This document shows positions 59,231 to 64,000 of a stretch of 64,000 nt of DNA, piece after piece. The stretch lies in NCBI RefSeq assembly GCF_000350085.1, contig NZ_CAUM01000149.1, positions 1 to 64,000 on the forward strand, written 5' to 3'. The notes beneath the pieces were generated by a model that saw nothing but the letters and a program-made list of their open reading frames with translations, did no database searches and was not told the DNA's origin. Position numbers and translations under genes: made by a program. Position 1 is the stretch's first letter. Every line of letters begins with the position of its first letter. This DNA comes from Mesorhizobium metallidurans STM 2683. GTDB taxonomy: Bacteria > Pseudomonadota > Alphaproteobacteria > Rhizobiales > Rhizobiaceae.

Positions 59231-59245
59231 TTGAGTTAAACTCAA
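59231..59245. promoter_or_regulatory. LysR-type site overlapping the regulator's leader
   Basis: TTGAGTT-A-AACTCAA is a perfect palindrome three bases before the regulator's ATG. A bound protein here would block its own translation start region or promoter, so autorepression is likely. Confidence 0.65.
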
Positions 59246-59248
59246 TCC

Positions 59249-60184
59249 ATGACGACGCTGAGGGACCTCCCACTATCTGCGCTGCGGGCGCTTGCGGCGG
59301 CCGCGCGGACCGGCAGCCTGACGCGCGCCGCCGAGGAGCTGGGCGTGACGCCCGGCGCGGTCGGCCATCAGCTCCGGCAGCTCGAGGACAGGCTGGGCGT
59401 CAAGCTGGTCCGGCGCGCCGGCAACGGCATCGTCCTGACGCGCGCCGCCGAAAGCGCCCTGCCCGACATTGACCGGGGCTTCGACGCGCTGGCATCGGGG
59501 ATGCGGCGGCTGAGCTTCGAGCGGCAGGCCGAGACCTTCACCATCTGCGCCGACCCGTCGTTCGCCTCGCTGTGGCTCGCTCCCCGCCTCGACAAGGTGC
59601 GTCCGGCGCTTGCCGGGCTCGATGTCCGCATCGTCGCCTCGATCGCCCTCGATGCGATGCTGGAAGAAGGCGTCGACCTTGCCATCAGCTACCGCAAGGC
59701 CTCCGCGCAGGATCTCGCTTCCGTCGATCTGTTCACCGAACGGGTGATCCCGGCCTGCGCACCGGCGCTCATCCAGGGCATTGCCAGGCCGGACGCGGCG
59801 GACGCGCTCGACAAGCTGCCGCTGCTGCATATCGACCCGACGATGGGCGACGATGTCTATCCGGCATGGCGGCACTGGTTCGCCGCCGCAGGACGGCAGC
59901 CGAAAGGCATCGACCAGGGTCCGCGCTTCGGGCTGACGATCGTCGCCGCGCAGGCCGCCATCGCGGGCATGGGCGCGTTGCTGGCCAGCGAACTGGTTCT
60001 GCGCCGGCACCTGGAGCCCGGCGATCTCGTCGAGATCGCGCGCGACGTACCGGCGCTGACGATCAGGCGCCGCCTCGTCTGGCCCTTGCATGGCCCGAAG
60101 GCACGCCGCGCGGCAGCCGTCGCCACCGGACTTGCCGCGACCGCAGGGTTGGGGATCGACGGGGCTTTGCCCGCGGTGAAATAG
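59249..60184 (+). CDS. LysR-family regulator (GcvA-like subgroup)
   Basis: This regulator has 311 residues. The winged helix is LTRAAEELGVTPGAVGHQLR, followed by the GcvA-type RRAGNGIVLTRAAES and an effector domain with FTICADPSFASLWLAPRL. It diverges from the dioxygenase gene over 104 bases holding two TTGA-N7-TCAA sites, one directly before its own start. It probably controls both genes in answer to a betaine-like substrate. Confidence 0.9.
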   Translation: MTTLRDLPLSALRALAAAARTGSLTRAAEELGVTPGAVGHQLRQLEDRLGVKLVRRAGNGIVLTRAAESALPDIDRGFDALASGMRRLSFERQAETFTICADPSFASLWLAPRLDKVRPALAGLDVRIVASIALDAMLEEGVDLAISYRKASAQDLASVDLFTERVIPACAPALIQGIARPDAADALDKLPLLHIDPTMGDDVYPAWRHWFAAAGRQPKGIDQGPRFGLTIVAAQAAIAGMGALLASELVLRRHLEPGDLVEIARDVPALTIRRRLVWPLHGPKARRAAAVATGLAATAGLGIDGALPAVK

Positions 60185-60303
60185 CCGGTGCCGTCCGACG
60201 GCGACATCGCTCCTGACAGCCTTCTGTCAGCAGCTTCGCCTGGCACCGCGCCCCTCTTCACTCCGCTCTTTCCATTTTCCCCGAGACCTCCCATATTCGG
60301 GGC

Positions 60304-63300
60304 ATGGCCAAACCCTCCGATAAGAAGACGCCTTCGTCGGCGCGTGACGACCGCGCTTCGCCGCCCAAGCGGCGCAGCCCGCTGACCGATTTCCTCGATG
60401 CGTCGGAGCCGCTGCACAAGGGTGGTTTTGCCGAAGCGCCGCAAGCCGAATTGTCCGGCACGCCGCTGACCGGCTCGATCGCCGACTGGGCTGAGCAGAT
60501 CGAACAGGAAGCGGAGAAGGAAGGGCGCTCGTCAGGCAAGGGCGGCGGTAAATCGCCAAAGGCGGCGAAAAAGATTCCCGAACGCTCCACCTCGCCCGGC
60601 CGCACGGCGCGCGGCACCTCGATGGGTGGCGCGGCCTCGGCCAGGGAGAGAACCGCGGCCGGCCTCAATCCGGTCGCCGGCCTCGACATTTCTCTCGAAG
60701 ACGCCGAGACCATGACCTCCAGCGGCGTCACCGCCACCGTGGCCGCATTGTCCGCCCTGATCGAATCCGGCAATCCCTTGCACAAGGACGGCGTGCTGTG
60801 GACGCCGCACCGCCCTGCCCGCCCGGAGAAATCCGAAGGCGGCATCGCCATCAAGATGGTGTCGGATTTCGAGCCGGCCGGCGACCAGCCGACGGCGATC
60901 AAGGATCTGGTCGAAGGCGTCACCGGCAACGATCGCACCCAGGTGCTGCTCGGCGTCACTGGCTCCGGCAAGACCTTCACCATGGCCAAGGTGATCGAGG
61001 AGACGCAGCGCCCTGCCTTGATCCTCGCGCCCAACAAGACGCTGGCCGCGCAACTCTATTCCGAGTTCAAGAAATTCTTCCCGGAAAACGCCGTCGAGTA
61101 TTTCGTCTCCTACTACGACTACTACCAGCCGGAGGCCTACGTTCCGCGCACCGACACCTTCATCGAGAAGGAATCCTCGATCAACGAGCAGATCGACCGC
61201 ATGCGCCATTCGGCGACGCGCTCGCTGCTCGAGCGCGACGACGTCATCATCGTCGCGTCGGTGTCCTGCATCTACGGTATCGGCTCGGTCGAGACCTATA
61301 CGGCGATGACCTTCCAGATGCAGATCGGCGACCGCCTCGACCAGCGCGCGCTGCTCGCCGACCTCGTCGCCCAGCAATACAAGCGCCAGGACGTCAACTT
61401 CGTCCGCGGCTCGTTTCGCGTGCGCGGCGACACGATCGAGATCTTCCCGGCCCACCTGGAAGACCGCGCCTGGCGCATCTCGCTGTTCGGCGACGAGATC
61501 GAGGCGATCACCGAATTCGACCCGCTGACCGGGCAGAAGACCGGCGAGTTGAAAAGCGTCAAGATCTACGCCAATTCGCACTATGTGACGCCGCGCCCAA
61601 CCTTGAATCAAGCCATCAAGTCGATCAAGGAAGAACTCAAGCACCGCCTGCAAGAGCTTGAAAAGGCTGGACGTCTGCTTGAGGCGCAGCGGCTGGAGCA
61701 GCGCTGCCGCTTCGATCTGGAGATGCTGGAAGCCACCGGCTCCTGCGCCGGCATCGAGAACTATTCGCGCTATCTCACCGGCCGCCAGCCCGGCGATCCG
61801 CCGCCGACACTGTTCGAGTACATCCCCGACAATGCGCTGGTCTTCATCGATGAAAGCCACGTCACCGTGCCGCAGATCGGCGGCATGTATCGCGGCGACT
61901 TCCGCCGCAAGGCGACGCTGGCGGAGTATGGTTTCCGCCTGCCGTCCTGCATGGACAACCGGCCGCTGCGCTTCGAGGAATGGGACGCCATGCGCCCGCT
62001 TTCCGTCGCCGTGTCGGCCACGCCGGGCGGCTGGGAACTGGAACAGTCCGGCGGCGTCTTCGCCGAACAGGTCATTCGCCCCACCGGCCTGATCGACCCG
62101 CCGGTCGAGGTGCGTCCGGCCAAGACCCAGGTCGACGATGTCGTCGGCGAGATCCGCGACACCACCAGCGCCGGCTACCGCACGCTGGTTACCGTGCTGA
62201 CCAAGCGCATGGCCGAGGACCTGACCGAATATCTCCACGAACAAGGCATCCGCGTCCGCTATATGCACTCCGACATCGACACGCTGGAGCGCATCGAGAT
62301 CCTGCGCGACCTGCGCCTTGGCGCCTTCGACGTGCTGGTCGGCATCAATCTGTTGCGCGAAGGCCTCGACATTCCCGAATGCGGTTTCGTCGCCATCCTC
62401 GACGCCGACAAGGAAGGGTTCCTGCGCTCGGAAACCTCGCTGATCCAGACCATCGGCCGCGCCGCCAGAAATGTCGACGGCAAGGTCATCCTCTACGCCG
62501 ATCAGGTCACCGGCTCGATGGAACGCGCGATGGCCGAGACCAACCGCCGCCGCGAAAAGCAGATGGAATGGAACGCGGCCAACGGCATCACTCCGGAATC
62601 GGTCAAGTCGCGCATCTCCGACATTCTGGACTCGGTCTACGAGAAGGACCACGTCCGCGCCGACATCTCGCAGTTCACCGACAGCGCCGGCGCGATGATG
62701 GGCAACAACCTGAAGGCCCATCTCGATGCGCTGGACAAGCAGATGCGCGACGCCGCCGCCAATCTCGACTTCGAGAAGGCGGCCCGCATCCGCGACGAGA
62801 TCAAGCGGCTGCGCGAGATGGAACTGTCCGTCTCCGACGATCCCTTGGCCAAATACGCCGACATGGAAAGCCCGGTCTCCGGCCGCGAGAAAGGCAAGCA
62901 CAACAAGGGCGTGGCCAAACATCGTACATCAGAGGAACAGGAGCGTTTCCGCAAGCTCGACGAGGCACGCGCCGCCGAAGAGGCAACCAAGGCGGCCCGG
63001 CCCAACCTCTTCCGCAAGCCGTCGCTGGACGAAATGGGCGCCGACGGCGCCGTGCCGGTGAAGAAGCCGCTGTTCGCCAAGCCTTCGCTGGACGATATGG
63101 GGCCTGGCACCGACATGCCGACGCCATCGGGCGCGGTGTCCCGTTCGCTGTTCAAGAAACAGTCGGCTCAGGAGGCGCACGGCTCGGATTTCGGTATACC
63201 GGGTGAACCGACCAAGCCGCTGTTCAAGAAGAACTCGCTCGATGAGATGACGGTGCGGCGGACCGAGAAGCCGGTCGAAGGAAAAGTGCCGGCCAAGCCA

Positions 63301-63495
63301 CAGCCGATCTCCCCCCGTGTGGGGGAGATGCCAAGTGGTGGCAAAGAGGGCAGGGCAGAGGGGGGCGCGAAGGATCGCAGCGATACCGCCAGACCCATTG
63401 TCCGCCAGCGCACCGGCATCGGCTCTTATGAAGATCCGGGCGACGCCCGCCGCGAAAAGCGTCGGCCGGGCAAGACAGGGCGGCCCGGGCGGTAG
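60304..63495 (+). CDS. uvrB: UvrABC excision nuclease subunit B, long form
   Basis: UvrB is the helicase-like damage-verification subunit of nucleotide excision repair. Walker A GVTGSGKT is at residues 217-224, the beta-hairpin YYDYYQPEAYVP near 270, helicase motifs follow (LVFIDESHVTVPQ, QTIGRAARN), and the UvrC-binding UVR motif lies near 805-840. With 1063 residues it is far longer than the ~670 of E. coli: about 190 extra residues before the core and about 220 after, the latter with recurring LFxKPSLDxM units and a stretch encoded by a palindromic repeat. Confidence 0.95.
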   Translation: MAKPSDKKTPSSARDDRASPPKRRSPLTDFLDASEPLHKGGFAEAPQAELSGTPLTGSIADWAEQIEQEAEKEGRSSGKGGGKSPKAAKKIPERSTSPGRTARGTSMGGAASARERTAAGLNPVAGLDISLEDAETMTSSGVTATVAALSALIESGNPLHKDGVLWTPHRPARPEKSEGGIAIKMVSDFEPAGDQPTAIKDLVEGVTGNDRTQVLLGVTGSGKTFTMAKVIEETQRPALILAPNKTLAAQLYSEFKKFFPENAVEYFVSYYDYYQPEAYVPRTDTFIEKESSINEQIDRMRHSATRSLLERDDVIIVASVSCIYGIGSVETYTAMTFQMQIGDRLDQRALLADLVAQQYKRQDVNFVRGSFRVRGDTIEIFPAHLEDRAWRISLFGDEIEAITEFDPLTGQKTGELKSVKIYANSHYVTPRPTLNQAIKSIKEELKHRLQELEKAGRLLEAQRLEQRCRFDLEMLEATGSCAGIENYSRYLTGRQPGDPPPTLFEYIPDNALVFIDESHVTVPQIGGMYRGDFRRKATLAEYGFRLPSCMDNRPLRFEEWDAMRPLSVAVSATPGGWELEQSGGVFAEQVIRPTGLIDPPVEVRPAKTQVDDVVGEIRDTTSAGYRTLVTVLTKRMAEDLTEYLHEQGIRVRYMHSDIDTLERIEILRDLRLGAFDVLVGINLLREGLDIPECGFVAILDADKEGFLRSETSLIQTIGRAARNVDGKVILYADQVTGSMERAMAETNRRREKQMEWNAANGITPESVKSRISDILDSVYEKDHVRADISQFTDSAGAMMGNNLKAHLDALDKQMRDAAANLDFEKAARIRDEIKRLREMELSVSDDPLAKYADMESPVSGREKGKHNKGVAKHRTSEEQERFRKLDEARAAEEATKAARPNLFRKPSLDEMGADGAVPVKKPLFAKPSLDDMGPGTDMPTPSGAVSRSLFKKQSAQEAHGSDFGIPGEPTKPLFKKNSLDEMTVRRTEKPVEGKVPAKPQPISPRVGEMPSGGKEGRAEGGAKDRSDTARPIVRQRTGIGSYEDPGDARREKRRPGKTGRPGR

Positions 63496-63545
63496 CGATC
63501 CTTCACGCCCCCCTCTGCCCTGCCGGACATCTCCCTCCACCATAA
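63306..63545. repeat. Palindromic repeat spanning the 3' end of uvrB
   Basis: GATCTCCCCCCGTGTGGGGGAGATG lies inside the coding sequence. The following arm 63348-63378 is matched, at 29 of 30 positions, by its reverse complement at 63495-63524, just past the stop codon. The element is therefore partly translated, giving about 30 residues (PISPRVGEMPSGGKEG onward) of the UvrB tail, and the stop codon touches the second arm. Confidence 0.82.
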
Positions 63546-63686
63546 AAAAGCTCTTCGCCGAATTTCACCCGGCAACTGCCTGCTGGACCATGCAGCCATC
63601 CTTGCCCGCCGCCAATGGAACCTGTACGGGCCTTGCCACCCTGCCCTTCCGTTCTGGAAGCCAACCGCCCACCGGCCATCAAATCC

Positions 63687-64000
63687 ATGAAACCCAAGGA
63701 CATCGCCGCCTTCGTCTTCCTGGCCGTCACCTGGGGCCTGTCGTTCCTGGTGCTGCTCAAGGTGGTGCATGCCTTCGGCTGGATCGGCGCGGTCACGCTG
63801 CGTTCGCTGATTGCCGGCATCACGCTGCTTTTGCTGGCGGCGGCGACAAGGCGCAGACTCGATTTCAGCGCCGGCTGGCGGCGCTTCGCGATGGTCGGCG
63901 CGACGACCGTCGCCGCGCAACTGATCGGCCTGTCCTATGCCACGCCGCGCATCGGCACGGCGATGGCGGCCATCCTCGTTGCCGCGATCCCGCTGTTCTC
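63687..64000 (+). CDS. EamA/DMT-family transporter, N-terminal part
   Basis: The frame is open to the window edge, giving 104 residues. MKPKDIAAFVFLAVTWGLSFL is the typical EamA start (first helix with AVTWGLSF), followed by three more hydrophobic segments including LRSLIAGITLLLLAA and GTAMAAILVAAIPLF. It would export small metabolites or drugs across the inner membrane. The C-terminal part lies outside the window. Confidence 0.85.
   Translation, partial: MKPKDIAAFVFLAVTWGLSFLVLLKVVHAFGWIGAVTLRSLIAGITLLLLAAATRRRLDFSAGWRRFAMVGATTVAAQLIGLSYATPRIGTAMAAILVAAIPLF

Noticed and set aside
60532..62922. 796-residue open frame antisense to uvrB
   Set aside because: It mirrors the codon structure of uvrB on the other strand, lacks any family motif, and uvrB is unmistakable.

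Overview
This window is a chromosomal segment of an alphaproteobacterium of the order Rhizobiales, most likely a Mesorhizobium or a close relative. The evidence is the GC-rich coding sequence, the families found only or mainly in this group (DUF1476 ATPase inhibitor, DUF3775, an lsrB-trxB-lrp cluster with a nearby AbcR-like small RNA), and the many palindromic intergenic repeats of the kind that litter rhizobial genomes. No plasmid, phage or symbiosis-island backbone is visible. The right edge cuts a DMT-family transporter gene.

Layout. 0-15 kb: housekeeping and stress genes (ATPase inhibitor zeta subunit, DUF899, lytic transglycosylase, O6-alkylguanine methyltransferase, cold-shock protein, glutathione transferase), a translationally coupled pair of EAL-domain proteins, aspartate aminotransferase, and an EF-G paralogue lacking the catalytic histidine. 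15-19 kb: lsrB, trxB and lrp plus a candidate AbcR-type sRNA with promoter, terminator and a possible LsrB box. 19-26 kb: a complete ADP-heptose route (gmhA, hldE, gmhB, hldD) with heptosyltransferases waaF and waaC, interrupted by a LysE exporter and an orphan nuclease-like gene of lower GC. 26-34 kb: greA with a terminator in its leader, a TPR protein, two extensin-like proteins, an LssY-type protein, a Gfo/Idh/MocA oxidoreductase and a CNNM/CBS protein.

34.8-37.0 kb is an accessory segment bounded by two copies of the last ~100 bp of the CNNM/CBS gene. It carries a cupin-like gene, a MoaF-like gene and a LacI regulator with two identical operators. 37.2-46.5 kb is a catabolic island: a GntR regulator diverges from an eight-gene operon encoding a BMP-type ABC importer, biuret amidohydrolase (BiuH), a second cysteine hydrolase, a cupin and allophanate hydrolase (AtzF). 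Together these would import a ureide-like compound and strip its nitrogen through biuret and allophanate, but atzF has a single-base frameshift as sequenced.

46.7-64 kb: an FMN reductase/HxlR pair, a thioesterase, a decayed acetyltransferase gene, REP-like repeats next to a second candidate sRNA, a three-gene sugar-acid operon (GMC oxidoreductase, enolase-superfamily dehydratase, beta-hydroxyacid dehydrogenase), a lipid kinase, a gene-poor stretch, a CapA-like protein, a gamma-butyrobetaine-hydroxylase-like dioxygenase divergent from its likely LysR regulator, and an unusually long uvrB whose 3' end has absorbed one arm of a palindromic repeat.

All functional calls come from reading the sequence and knowledge of protein families; no database search was run.
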